45,807 bases of DNA from Bacteroidales bacterium (GTDB lineage Bacteria; Bacteroidota; Bacteroidia; Bacteroidales; P3), in the NCBI GenBank assembly GCA_009777915.1, contig WRKV01000005.1, positions 1-45,807 on the forward strand, read 5' to 3'. Positions 11,204-20,881 of this stretch are shown piece after piece. Position 1 is the first letter of the stretch; every line of letters starts with the position of its first letter. The position numbers and the translations under genes are program-made. Under the pieces are notes generated by a model. It was not told the origin of the DNA. It saw only the letters and a list, made by a program, of their open reading frames with translations, and did no database searches.

Positions 11204-11263
11204 AACGAATGAAAAGAAACAACCTCTGATCTCCGTCATCATCCCTGTTGACAAGGTCGAAAA
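11204..11263 (+). pseudogene. 5' remnant of a third tandem GT2 copy
   Basis: gaacgaatgaaaagaaacaacctctgatctccgtcatcatccctgttgacaaggtcgaaaa closely matches 10311-10375 but has a 1-nt deletion (ATG AAA AGA AAC AAC CTC TGA) and stops abruptly. Confidence 0.8.
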
Positions 11264-11264
11264 A

Positions 11265-12101
11265 TCAATTCAGATATTCAGGAAACGTTATACATTTGTA
11301 GTTTTTTCCATATTGCTTGAACAACGTTTTATAGTCTGAGATTTTATCGTAGTTCAAAGCCAATTCTCTCCAAGTGGTTGTAATTTTATTTTTTACAAAA
11401 TTACCGTATAATTCAAATTCAGAAAATCCGGAGCTTTGTTGTCTATCGTAATTATGGATAATCGCCTGTATCCAGCCCGTGTTATGGCGTTTGGATATAT
11501 AATTCTGTAAATACTCAATCTTTTTTTTGTTGAAAATCATTTTATGAGAAACGTAACTTAATTTTGACAACTTTATACTTCCCATCAGTTTTTCCAAATT
11601 ACGATAATAAGGCTGATGACATTCCGAACTCATATAAAACACCGCTTTGTTTTTCTTGGACAGGAAAGCGTGTGATTGTAGGAGAATGTGATCTGAATCA
11701 ATACATAAATAATTTTCACAAGTTCCGAATTTATTTCCGGATAGTTTTATCAATTGCTGAAACAGCCAACCGCTTCTATCGGAAAATGTGCCATCGTCGG
11801 TCATAATTTTTAGGTCAATATCTTTTGGAGAAAATCCCAAAACAGTATTTTCATCAACAAAAATCAAATGATGAGATTCGCAAAAAGAGATTATTTCCTC
11901 CAAAGGGGGTGCTACAATATAAATGTTTTTGATAGGATGTGCAACACAATTTCTTATCCCCTCTATACATAAAGGAAGAATGTTTAAATCTTTCTTTATC
12001 ACAGGGATAGTTACATCTATTTCTTGATTTGACGATTTGATTTTTCTAAAATCAATGAAATCGAATAATCGATATAGTTTTTTTCTGGTGGATTTTTTCA
12101 T
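11265..12101 (-). CDS. DUF6492-like putative glycosyltransferase
   Basis: DVTIPVIKKDLNILPLCIEGIRNCVAHPIKNIYIVAP...CIDSDHILL. Confidence 0.5.
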   Translation of the reverse strand: MKKSTRKKLYRLFDFIDFRKIKSSNQEIDVTIPVIKKDLNILPLCIEGIRNCVAHPIKNIYIVAPPLEEIISFCESHHLIFVDENTVLGFSPKDIDLKIMTDDGTFSDRSGWLFQQLIKLSGNKFGTCENYLCIDSDHILLQSHAFLSKKNKAVFYMSSECHQPYYRNLEKLMGSIKLSKLSYVSHKMIFNKKKIEYLQNYISKRHNTGWIQAIIHNYDRQQSSGFSEFELYGNFVKNKITTTWRELALNYDKISDYKTLFKQYGKNYKCITFPEYLN

Positions 12102-12955
12102 TAAAGCTTTATCCAGTTTTGAGGTAATAAATTAGTCGTTTTTTCTTGCATTTCGGAATTTGCGTACCATTTTTCCGGTGCAATTACAATTTTATGTTCA
12201 TTTTTATTCAACCACGCAGCCCACCAACTGTACGAACTATTGGCAATGATATTGTGTTTACAAAGCGACATGAGTTGAAAATCGCTGTGTGCGATTTCGT
12301 CCTTTTCCTCTACAAAAACCGTCGGAAAATTGATGCTGAAATTATCTATAACCCACCGAATGTCGTCCGAAAAAACAAAAAACAGCGGATTTTCCGTTTG
12401 CTCGGCAATCTCTTTAACTGCCTTGTGGTAGTAGTCCATCGAACAAACACCATGATACTGATTCGCCTTTTGATTTTCAATGTAATCGCCTCTGCGAAAA
12501 TGCAACGAAATGGAATTTGAATTTGTGATTTGCTCTTTTATATCAGCCCATTTTGCTTCGGTTAGTGAATTTCGGAACGTCAATTCGTTGCGAATTTGCT
12601 CGGCAGCATTTACAAAATACGTTTCGCTCTGAAAATACCCATCTAAATAACAGTTTTTGCCTGCCCTATTAAATTGGCTGTAACAGCCACCCCCTCGCTC
12701 TTTGATCCAAGTGGGAATAAAGATATTTTTCCACCTTTGCCCTTTGATTGTTTTAATTTCTTTTTCAGATGCAATTTCAAAATTGATATGGAGTTTATCC
12801 AATTCAAGCGATCGTTTTGTGTAGCTTGTCGGCTCAGCATTGAGAAACGATAAGTCGAATTTTAAGGGAGCATTGTGCTTTACAGACAGCTGCTTTCCTG
12901 CTGCATACTGAAACAGTTGATTTCCCAAACCGCCTTTTAGTTGAACAATAATCAT
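12101..12955 (-). CDS. Alpha-1,2-fucosyltransferase (GT11)
   Basis: MIIVQLKGGLGNQLFQYAAGKQL...ISLHFRRGDYI...NIIANSSYSWWAAWLN; start taken at the internal Met. Confidence 0.88.
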   Translation of the reverse strand: MIIVQLKGGLGNQLFQYAAGKQLSVKHNAPLKFDLSFLNAEPTSYTKRSLELDKLHINFEIASEKEIKTIKGQRWKNIFIPTWIKERGGGCYSQFNRAGKNCYLDGYFQSETYFVNAAEQIRNELTFRNSLTEAKWADIKEQITNSNSISLHFRRGDYIENQKANQYHGVCSMDYYHKAVKEIAEQTENPLFFVFSDDIRWVIDNFSINFPTVFVEEKDEIAHSDFQLMSLCKHNIIANSSYSWWAAWLNKNEHKIVIAPEKWYANSEMQEKTTNLLPQNWIKL

Positions 12956-13899
12956 TTTTTGAATGTATTTCTGATTTTTAAGAGAACAATGTGCGCTTTC
13001 TTTTTCCAACTCCAACGGTATTTTAATTTTGTTGCAAAATAATCTTCGTCATATACTTTCAGTGATTCGTTTTGTTTCAGCACTCTGTTTACCCAAGCAG
13101 TTACGTTTTTTCGCTCTTTTTTACTGAAAATTAAAATACCTGCGGGATCGCACAGTAAGTTGTAATGCAAATTCGATTCGTAAGAGGTGGGGACGATACT
13201 CAATTTTTGAAAGTGATAAGCATGAATTTTTTTAACTGTATCAACTTGTTGCTGTTTGTGTTGAACACTCACGCTTTGCTGATGTTTACGGTATTTCATC
13301 AAGGTTTCGGGTAAATTTGTTACAGGGTATTTGAAAGCAATTTGCGACCACAAAAAGTAATCTTCCGCATAAATGTAATTTGCATTATAACGAAATTCTT
13401 CCAGAACATTCTTACGAATGAGTACAATAGGGTGTACAAAGGTATTTCTAAAAAACAGTTGTGTTTTAAGTAAGTGTGCAGGACAAGGTCTGTTAACCCA
13501 TCTGATGTGCTGATCATCGTCGGTTATTTCTTCTATATTTCCTCCAACCATTGCAAACTCAGGGTTAGCGTTCAAAAAATCCCACTGTTTTTGTAAGCGT
13601 TCCGGTAGAGAAATATCATCAGCATCCATTCGTGCGATGAACTCTCCTGTACACAAATCAATCCCCTTATTCAAAGAAGCAACGATACCGATATTTTCGG
13701 GATTTTTGTAATACTTTATGCGTGGATCGTTGTAAGCTGAAATGATTTGCTCTGTGGAATCCGTTGAGCCGTCGTCGATAATAATCAATTCCAAATCTTG
13801 AAAGGTCTGATTCAGGATGCTGTCAATTGCTGCTTTCAAGTAGCGTTCGCCGTTGAAGACGGGCATTAGTACGGATATTTTGGGTGCGTTCTTTGTCAT
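12952..13899 (-). CDS. Glycosyltransferase family 2
   Basis: PKISVLMPVFNGERYLKAAIDSILNQTFQDLELIIIDDGSTDST...RMDADDIS. Confidence 0.92.
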   Translation of the reverse strand: MTKNAPKISVLMPVFNGERYLKAAIDSILNQTFQDLELIIIDDGSTDSTEQIISAYNDPRIKYYKNPENIGIVASLNKGIDLCTGEFIARMDADDISLPERLQKQWDFLNANPEFAMVGGNIEEITDDDQHIRWVNRPCPAHLLKTQLFFRNTFVHPIVLIRKNVLEEFRYNANYIYAEDYFLWSQIAFKYPVTNLPETLMKYRKHQQSVSVQHKQQQVDTVKKIHAYHFQKLSIVPTSYESNLHYNLLCDPAGILIFSKKERKNVTAWVNRVLKQNESLKVYDEDYFATKLKYRWSWKKKAHIVLLKIRNTFKK

Positions 13900-13931
13900 A
13901 GTTCTTTTATATCGTTAATGTCCATAGTATC

Positions 13932-14942
13932 TTACGTGTAAAAATTCAAATACCAATCAACAAATCTTCCAACGCCTTTCTCCATATCCGTATTGGGTCG
14001 GTAAGCGATTTTCTTTTCCAACTTTGAAACATCTGCAAGCGTAGACAGCATGTCGCCCGGCTGCAGCGGAAGGAAATTTTTAACAGCATCGACACCCAAT
14101 TTATTTTCCAATGCTTTGATAAAATCCATTAAACAAACCGAACGACTATTTCCTATATTGTAAAGTTGGAACAGCTCGTCGTTTCCCGATTTTTTGGAAT
14201 TTATCAGCAATACCATGCTTTGGATAATATCATCAATAAAAGTAAAGTCTCGATACATTTTCCCCTCGTTGTATATGTTTATTGGTGTACCTTCTACGAT
14301 GGATTTTGTGAAAATGATTGGTGCCATGTCCGGTCTTCCCCAAGGTCCGTAAACGGTAAAAAACCTCAGTCCTGTAGTATGTATTTTGTAAAGATGGCTA
14401 TAGGTATGTGCTAAAAGTTCATTCATTTTTTTTGTGGCAGCATACACGCTTATTGGGCTGTCTGTCGCCTGCTCCGTGGTGTAGGGCTGTTCCTTATTCA
14501 GTCCGTAAACACTAGAGCTGCTTGCATAAATCAAATGCTCAACGGGGTAATATCGGCAAGCCTCCAAAATATTCAAAAATCCGTCAACATTGCTTTGGAT
14601 ATAAGCATTAGGATGGGCAAGACTGTAACGGACACCGGCTTGTGCGGCCAAATTGCAAACGTATTCGGGACGCTCATCGGCAAACAAGGAAAACACATCA
14701 TTTTTGTTGGAAATATCTATTTTGACAAACCGATAGTTGGGATATTTTTTGCTTTGCACCAATACATTTTCTTTAATTCCGTTCTTATCAATACCGGTTT
14801 CGGCTAATCTGGCAAGTTTCAAATCCACATCGTAGTAGTCGTTAATGTTGTCAACGCCTACCACCTCATCTCCTTTTTCGATGAAGGCTTTTGCCAAATG
14901 AAATCCTATAAATCCGGCTGTTCCGGTAATTAAAATTTTCAT
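13932..14942 (-). CDS. NAD-dependent epimerase, UDP-glucuronate 4-epimerase-like
   Basis: MKILITGTAGFIGFHLAKAFIEKGDEVVGVDNINDYYD...SSSSVYG...YAATKK. Confidence 0.88.
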   Translation of the reverse strand: MKILITGTAGFIGFHLAKAFIEKGDEVVGVDNINDYYDVDLKLARLAETGIDKNGIKENVLVQSKKYPNYRFVKIDISNKNDVFSLFADERPEYVCNLAAQAGVRYSLAHPNAYIQSNVDGFLNILEACRYYPVEHLIYASSSSVYGLNKEQPYTTEQATDSPISVYAATKKMNELLAHTYSHLYKIHTTGLRFFTVYGPWGRPDMAPIIFTKSIVEGTPINIYNEGKMYRDFTFIDDIIQSMVLLINSKKSGNDELFQLYNIGNSRSVCLMDFIKALENKLGVDAVKNFLPLQPGDMLSTLADVSKLEKKIAYRPNTDMEKGVGRFVDWYLNFYT

Positions 14943-14969
14943 ACCTAATCAGTCAATTTATTTTATTGA

Positions 14970-15842
14970 TTATTGCTCTTTAATGTCGTTGAGATCATAA
15001 CGTTCGAAATAATCGTCCCACATTTTCACCGCTCTCACTCGTCCTCGTGCACGTTTTGCTATGTATTCTTCGTATGATTTTACTGCATAATGGTTTATGC
15101 GTATAACATCGTGTTGTGCTTTGCGGTCTCGAAAATTTTTGTTTATCGGCTTGCCGTGTGAATCGGCGGTATGCCCTGATAAACGGGTTGCTTCGTGAGC
15201 ACCTGTAAATGAAAATATGCAGCGTGGATTGACGATGCTCTTTACAAGTTTGTTCATTGTTTGATCAGGAGCTGCGTGATGTCTAAATCTTTCCATTACC
15301 GTTCCGGGTTGCTTTTCCCTTGCACCACCACTTCCGTATATCAGCCAATTTATTTCAACTGCCGAAAAATTTTCAAAACGTTGCAAAAACTCGGTTATGG
15401 TGCGATCTTTTATCGGCACTATAAACTCATCTAAATCAATCACAGCAATCCATCGAGAGTCTAACCTATGTTTCTCAAGACAGTCGTCATAAGCAGGAAG
15501 TTGTTGTTTTTTTCCCGGAAAAAACGTGTATTCTACCAACCCCGATTCGATGTAAGGTGCAAGAACTTCTCGTGTGTTGTCCGTGCTATCATTGTCGTAA
15601 ATGTAAAATTTTTCTACACCTAAATTTTTATGCCACTCTATCCACTCCTCAAAATACACACCTTCGTTTTTCACAATGGCACAGATTGCCAAGTAATATC
15701 TTGGTGGTGTTTTATCGTTTTTCAGCCGTCGTTTCAGCTTCAAAGCACGAAAAACACCATAGCGTAAAATGCCACGCCACCGATTGCGCGTCATTTTGTG
15801 CGGAATAACTCCGGCGATGATTTCAGCAAATACCTTGTTCAT
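14970..15842 (-). CDS. GT92/DUF23-type glycosyltransferase
   Basis: YYLAICAIVKNEGVYFEEWIEWHKNLGVEKFYIYDNDSTDNTREVLAPYI. Confidence 0.75.
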   Translation of the reverse strand: MNKVFAEIIAGVIPHKMTRNRWRGILRYGVFRALKLKRRLKNDKTPPRYYLAICAIVKNEGVYFEEWIEWHKNLGVEKFYIYDNDSTDNTREVLAPYIESGLVEYTFFPGKKQQLPAYDDCLEKHRLDSRWIAVIDLDEFIVPIKDRTITEFLQRFENFSAVEINWLIYGSGGAREKQPGTVMERFRHHAAPDQTMNKLVKSIVNPRCIFSFTGAHEATRLSGHTADSHGKPINKNFRDRKAQHDVIRINHYAVKSYEEYIAKRARGRVRAVKMWDDYFERYDLNDIKEQ

Positions 15843-15896
15843 TTTTTATTCTTTATTTTCATTTATTCTTAATCGGATAGTGCAAAGATACGCATT

Positions 15897-16925
15897 TTAT
15901 TTTACTTTTGGACTATTTTTTGCGAGTTTTTCGGCAATTTCAAATGTTGACTTTTCGGGCAAAATGCTTTCGAAGGCATTTTTAATATTTTCCATTACCT
16001 GTGCGTAGTTGCGAATGCGCACATGATCGTTGATGCATACGAGCTTGTATGATTGATTTTGTATGGCTCTTACTGCTTGCTTGGGTCGTATCATAAGTGG
16101 AAACATTTTTGTATCCGCATAAGTATTGTAAGGAGTAAAATTACCACTGCAAATTTGCCACGTGCGAAAAAGTTCAGGCGTGTAGTCGCTCACAGCACGA
16201 AAGCGATTCGCCGATGTTTCGGTCAACTCTTTTTCGGCAGCAGCCCACACTTCTTCAAAGGTGCTTTTCAGAAAAGGCTGTGCGTTGTGTGGCGTACGCA
16301 ACGTAATGAATTTCCTGTAAGGTTTTAGCATATAATTCATGCGTGCTTTGGAACCATAACTCGGTGCAAACCACTTCTCATGCCAACGGCTCATTACCTC
16401 TTTCTTGTCGAAGTGTGCGTTGATAATCGTTATGTTATTTTTTATTCTTTTGTACCACTGCGACCAACTGGGATTGTACTGAAAAGCGGCAATGTCGCAA
16501 GGCAAACCATTTTGGAAAAAACGTTCTTCTTCTACGGAATTGATGATGAAAAAATCGTCGTTGAAATAAACAAAATGTTCGGCGATGTCCGGTATTTTGT
16601 GCAGATAACGCTCAATGACTACCGAGTTGTAGCAAGGCAAAAACTGTTGCGGGATATAGTCTTTGTGGTCAACGAGGTTTAGCTTTGGATGGCTTGCATC
16701 AAGCCATTCAGGCTTTTGTCCGCAAGTTACAAAGTGAATCTTATTGACCCATGGTGCAAATTTTTCAACACCACGAAACCAATACTTGAGAAATCCATAA
16801 TCCCGAAAACGCGCAACGGAAACAGCGTTTTTTTCGTTCACGGTTTTACCCGAGTGGTGAGCAAAATCCCTTTGCCACGCAGGGTCTTCCATATCGACCC
16901 AAGTTATCACAAAATCTATTTTCAT
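15897..16925 (-). CDS. Stealth-family protein (capsular polysaccharide phosphotransferase-like)
   Basis: IDFVITWVDMEDPAWQRDF (CR1) and FRDYGFLKYWFRGVEKFAPWVNKIHFVTCGQKPEWL...FVYFNDDFFI (CR2). Confidence 0.85.
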   Translation of the reverse strand: MKIDFVITWVDMEDPAWQRDFAHHSGKTVNEKNAVSVARFRDYGFLKYWFRGVEKFAPWVNKIHFVTCGQKPEWLDASHPKLNLVDHKDYIPQQFLPCYNSVVIERYLHKIPDIAEHFVYFNDDFFIINSVEEERFFQNGLPCDIAAFQYNPSWSQWYKRIKNNITIINAHFDKKEVMSRWHEKWFAPSYGSKARMNYMLKPYRKFITLRTPHNAQPFLKSTFEEVWAAAEKELTETSANRFRAVSDYTPELFRTWQICSGNFTPYNTYADTKMFPLMIRPKQAVRAIQNQSYKLVCINDHVRIRNYAQVMENIKNAFESILPEKSTFEIAEKLAKNSPKVK

Positions 16926-16940
16926 AATGGTTGCTATTTG

Positions 16941-17354
16941 TTAAAAAACTTCAATGGCTAAATCGTATCCTAACAATCCTAAACCGGCGATAACACCTTT
17001 GCAATTCGGGGCTATCAGCGATTTGTGACGAAATTCTTCTCGTGCAAAAACATTGGAAATATGCACTTCTATTACCGAAGTTTTAATGGATTTCACAGCA
17101 TCGGCAATGGATACGGACGTGTGTGTATAACCCGCCGCATTGAGAATGATGCCGTCAAAATCAAATCCGATTTCGTGCAATTTGTTGATGATCTCTCCTT
17201 CGATATTGCTTTGAAAATAAGTCAACTCAATATTCGGAAATTTCATTTGAAGTCGCTCGAAATAACTCTCAAATGTTTGATTACCGTAGATTTCGGGCTC
17301 TCGTGTCCCTAATAAATTCAGGTTGGGTCCGTTGATGATGGCGATTTTTTTCAT
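16941..17354 (-). CDS. aroQ: Type II 3-dehydroquinate dehydratase
   Basis: IAIINGPNLNLLGTREPEIYG...ILNAAGYTHTSVSIADA...EVHISNVFAREEFRHKS. Confidence 0.93.
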   Translation of the reverse strand: MKKIAIINGPNLNLLGTREPEIYGNQTFESYFERLQMKFPNIELTYFQSNIEGEIINKLHEIGFDFDGIILNAAGYTHTSVSIADAVKSIKTSVIEVHISNVFAREEFRHKSLIAPNCKGVIAGLGLLGYDLAIEVF

Positions 17355-18355
17355 AATTGATTAAACGTTTTTTGTTTTTTGATGTAGTATTTCCAAACGA
17401 TTGAAAAATCAGTTTTTCCGATATGATGTTTACAGATGATTTGCTGCTGTTTTCGTTTTTTTCGAATGTGTAGAAAGTTTTTTACAAAATAAAATTGGGC
17501 TTTCCAAACGGCAAAGAAATCTCCAAAACTTCCACCCAACAGGAATTTCAACGCAGCCACCTCATCTAAAAAACAACGCATAAAAAACACAAAAAACAAG
17601 TCTCTTGAATACAAATTTTTGTAAAGCAAACTCAAATTATTTCTGAAATTCAGATAGGTTTTCCGAGACGAATTTTTGGGCAATGTTCCTCCGCCAATGT
17701 GGAATACTGTGGAATTCGGGCAATACATAATTTTGTATCCGGCATTTTTCACTCGCCAACAAAAATCAATTTCTTCCATGTGTGCGAAAAAATCTTCGTC
17801 AAGTCCTCCAAATTCGTTGTAAACAGAGGCTTTTACAAACATGGCGGCTCCTGTTGCCCAAAAAATTTCACATACATCATCGTATTGTTTTCGGTCGGTT
17901 TCTATGGTTTCAAAGATTCGTCCTCGACAAAACGGATAGCCGAACCTGTCGATGAAACCGCCCGCAGCACCTGCGTATTCGAATTTTTCTCGCTCGTAGT
18001 ATGAACGGATTTTAGGCTGACAAACGGCGATAGTTTGATCGCTTTCCATCACATCAATTACAGGTTGAATCCAATTTTCCGTAACTTCAATATCGGAATT
18101 TAACAACACCAAATAATCCGCCTCAACATGTTTCAATGCATCGTTGTAACCTTTTGAAAATCCGCCGTTTTCGGCATTTTGTATCAGTCGAATTTGAGGG
18201 AAATTTTGTTTCAAAAAATCTACGGAATCGTCAGTTGATGCATTGTCGGCAACGATGACTTCCGCCACATGTTCCGAATATTCGATAACGTTTTGCAGAA
18301 ATTTTTCGAGGAATTTTTTTCCATTCCAATTTAATATGACGACAGCGATTTTCAT
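17351..18355 (-). CDS. Glycosyltransferase family 2 (rhamnosyltransferase-like)
   Basis: IAVVILNWNGKKFLEKFL...VIVADNASTDDSVDFLKQNFP...EEIDFCWRVKNAGYKI. Confidence 0.88.
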   Translation of the reverse strand: MKIAVVILNWNGKKFLEKFLQNVIEYSEHVAEVIVADNASTDDSVDFLKQNFPQIRLIQNAENGGFSKGYNDALKHVEADYLVLLNSDIEVTENWIQPVIDVMESDQTIAVCQPKIRSYYEREKFEYAGAAGGFIDRFGYPFCRGRIFETIETDRKQYDDVCEIFWATGAAMFVKASVYNEFGGLDEDFFAHMEEIDFCWRVKNAGYKIMYCPNSTVFHIGGGTLPKNSSRKTYLNFRNNLSLLYKNLYSRDLFFVFFMRCFLDEVAALKFLLGGSFGDFFAVWKAQFYFVKNFLHIRKKRKQQQIICKHHIGKTDFSIVWKYYIKKQKTFNQL

Positions 18356-19218
18356 TCTGTGGGGCGTTTATGTTTCCAGCGTCGATGCGACCAAAGCCAA
18401 TATGGCGGTTTTTCGTTGATGGTTTGTTCCAAGATATTCGCACTATGTTGTGTGATTTCGCCGTATTCGGTTTGATTGGGATGCTCGGCAATCAACGTTA
18501 AATCAAACTCGTAAAAACCGCGTTTTACTTTTTTTACGTTGTAGTAAAACACTGGAAAATCGTATTTTTTTGCAAAATATTCCGGACCGAAAATAAATCC
18601 GGTATCTTGATTTAAGAATGTCGTCCAATAACATTTTTTCGGATTATGTGCTTGATCGAAAAGCATCATATAGGCAGTCGGAAACTCTTGCTGTTTGTAG
18701 GTTTCAAAGGTTTCTCGAACATTGGATGCGAATACAACTTCGGTTCCATAACGCTGTCTGTAACGATTCAAAGTTTTGTCGAACCATCGATCCGACAACG
18801 GTTTCCCGACACCAACGCCATGATGTTTGAATTGCATACCAAGCGAAAGAACCATGTACTCCCAGTTGTTGTAATGTGCCGAAACTAAAATCACGGATTT
18901 TTTTTGATTGAAATATGGCATCAGAATTTCAGGATTTTTACAAGCATAACGCTGTAAAACTTGCTTTTTCGACAACGATAAATTTTTGATTCCTTCCAGA
19001 ATAAGATCGGCAAAATGATCGTAAAATTGATTGGTTATGGTCTTGATTTCGCTTTCGCTGTGCGTAGGGAACGAATTCCTCAGATTTTTCACAACGACTT
19101 CTTTACGATACTTCAAAATCCGGTTCAAAACAAACGACAAACCGTTGGAAAGACCGTATATCAAAGGAAACGGAAGTTTTGAGAGAGGTAAGATAAATAT
19201 GTAAAAAACGATTCGCAT
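18352..19218 (-). CDS. LpxL/HtrB-family lipid A acyltransferase
   Basis: SAHYNNWEYMVL HX4E-type motif, GVGKPLSDRWFDKTLNRYRQRYG; start taken at MRIVFYIF. Confidence 0.8.
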   Translation of the reverse strand: MRIVFYIFILPLSKLPFPLIYGLSNGLSFVLNRILKYRKEVVVKNLRNSFPTHSESEIKTITNQFYDHFADLILEGIKNLSLSKKQVLQRYACKNPEILMPYFNQKKSVILVSAHYNNWEYMVLSLGMQFKHHGVGVGKPLSDRWFDKTLNRYRQRYGTEVVFASNVRETFETYKQQEFPTAYMMLFDQAHNPKKCYWTTFLNQDTGFIFGPEYFAKKYDFPVFYYNVKKVKRGFYEFDLTLIAEHPNQTEYGEITQHSANILEQTINEKPPYWLWSHRRWKHKRPTE

Positions 19219-19278
19219 TCCGCAAAGGTACAAAAAAAAGTTGAAAGTTAAAAGTTGAAAGCCGAAAATTTGCAAAAA

Positions 19279-19686
19279 TTATTCTAAATGCCAAACAAAT
19301 TCTTTGCTCAATTTGCCGGAAAACCGTTTAAGAACGACGTAATAAAGTGTTGCAGCACATATCGCACCGGTGCCGTAAATAAGTTCATGCTCAAAAACCA
19401 ACGACAGTCCGAACAAGGCGATAATACACACTAAGAAAGGCATGACGTATGCCCAAAAAACGGCTTTCAATCCCAATTGTTCTTGCATCACAATGTTCAC
19501 GGATTCTCCAATAGTGTATTTTTCGGGATTTTCAACCGGAACTTCGATGATTTTTTCTTTCCTTTCCGACATTGTGCACATGGATTTTGACTTGCACGAA
19601 GCACAAGCCGAAAGCGAAATAAATTCAACTTTCACAACATGTTTATCAATGTTTACGACGGTTCCGGCGTGTTTGATGTTTTTCAT
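19279..19686 (-). CDS. SoxR-reducing RseC family protein
   Basis: HAGTVVNIDKHVVKVEFISLSACASCKSKSMCTMSERKEKIIEV, two C-terminal TM segments. Confidence 0.8.
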   Translation of the reverse strand: MKNIKHAGTVVNIDKHVVKVEFISLSACASCKSKSMCTMSERKEKIIEVPVENPEKYTIGESVNIVMQEQLGLKAVFWAYVMPFLVCIIALFGLSLVFEHELIYGTGAICAATLYYVVLKRFSGKLSKEFVWHLE

Positions 19687-19695
19687 AACGATTCG

Positions 19696-20877
19696 CTAAA
19701 TATAAATCACTTTTACATCTTTCAAAAATTTCGTTTCGAGTAGTCCAATCAAGCGTTTGACAACGGTTCTACGAAGTTCGAATTGTGTGGGGAGGGTAGG
19801 GTCGAGGTGAGAACGATTCAATCGCGTTCCCACCAAAATCGTGATTTCATCTGATTCTAAAAGCATTTTGATAATTCGATCAGGCGGGGTTTGCGTCATG
19901 ACGTAGGTTGGTTTGTACCGGTCTAAAATCTCTGCAACGGCATTCAGTGTGATAACACCTTCCGTAACCAAATCGACGCCGTCCATTCGTGAGGTTGGCG
20001 GAAATCCTGGAAAATGTGTAGGTTCATCAATAACAGGTTCGAGCCATTCTCGTGATAATAAATCGGCAGTAGTTGCACCACTTACAATTTTTTTTCCATC
20101 GAATTTTTTTACTAATTCAGCAACATGACTATCTTGTTTTCTTTCGATGGGAGGACCCGTGAAAAGCATGATTTTTCGCGGTGTTCGGAGATAGATACAG
20201 GCACAACTGATGTCGTCTCCGGCTTTGTAATTATCGTTGAGATGTGAAAAATTTACAATTTTTTTTGCCAAATTTTGTGCAGAAATTTTTGAATCGTTAT
20301 GCAATAAATCTAAAATAAATTTATTCAGATTTTCATGTCCGAAACCCGTCGGATATTTTGGAGTCCCTAATCCGGATTGCGTTACACCATCACTGAACAT
20401 TAGGATTCGGTCGTCTTTTTGCTGTGTAAATTCGCACATGGCGAGTTCATCACGACGAATGTTTTGCCCGTTTGTTACAACATTTTTCCAATTTAAATCC
20501 AAAATTTTTCCATCGCGAACCACAATGGTTTGCGGATTTCCATACTCCAAAATACGAGTGTTTCCGCCAATTTGAATGTCGACAATCGAAAAAGTAGCAT
20601 AGCTCATTTTTCGTTCGCTACAAACGGGGAGCGTACACAAAATAACTTCCGCAATACGATTAAATTCCTTTTTATCCTTAGTGAAATTCATCGCCATCTT
20701 TGCGGTCAACGTGGCTAAAACATTGGCTTTTACACCATGTCCCATACCATCGGTGAGAACGGAAATCACGCGTTGTTCGCCTTTCAATTTTTCAGACAAA
20801 AACATATCTCCGCAGATGCGTTCTTTGTCGTGATTACGTTGATTGACGCCGACTTCGATATAGTATTGTTCCGACAC
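19696..20877 (-). CDS. SpoIIE-type PP2C phosphatase with an additional C-terminal domain
   Basis: GDMF..., VLTDGMGHGVKANVLA, DRILMFSDGVTQSG, AGDDISCACIYL. Confidence 0.85.
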   Translation of the reverse strand: MSEQYYIEVGVNQRNHDKERICGDMFLSEKLKGEQRVISVLTDGMGHGVKANVLATLTAKMAMNFTKDKKEFNRIAEVILCTLPVCSERKMSYATFSIVDIQIGGNTRILEYGNPQTIVVRDGKILDLNWKNVVTNGQNIRRDELAMCEFTQQKDDRILMFSDGVTQSGLGTPKYPTGFGHENLNKFILDLLHNDSKISAQNLAKKIVNFSHLNDNYKAGDDISCACIYLRTPRKIMLFTGPPIERKQDSHVAELVKKFDGKKIVSGATTADLLSREWLEPVIDEPTHFPGFPPTSRMDGVDLVTEGVITLNAVAEILDRYKPTYVMTQTPPDRIIKMLLESDEITILVGTRLNRSHLDPTLPTQFELRRTVVKRLIGLLETKFLKDVKVIYI

Positions 20878-20881
20878 GATG

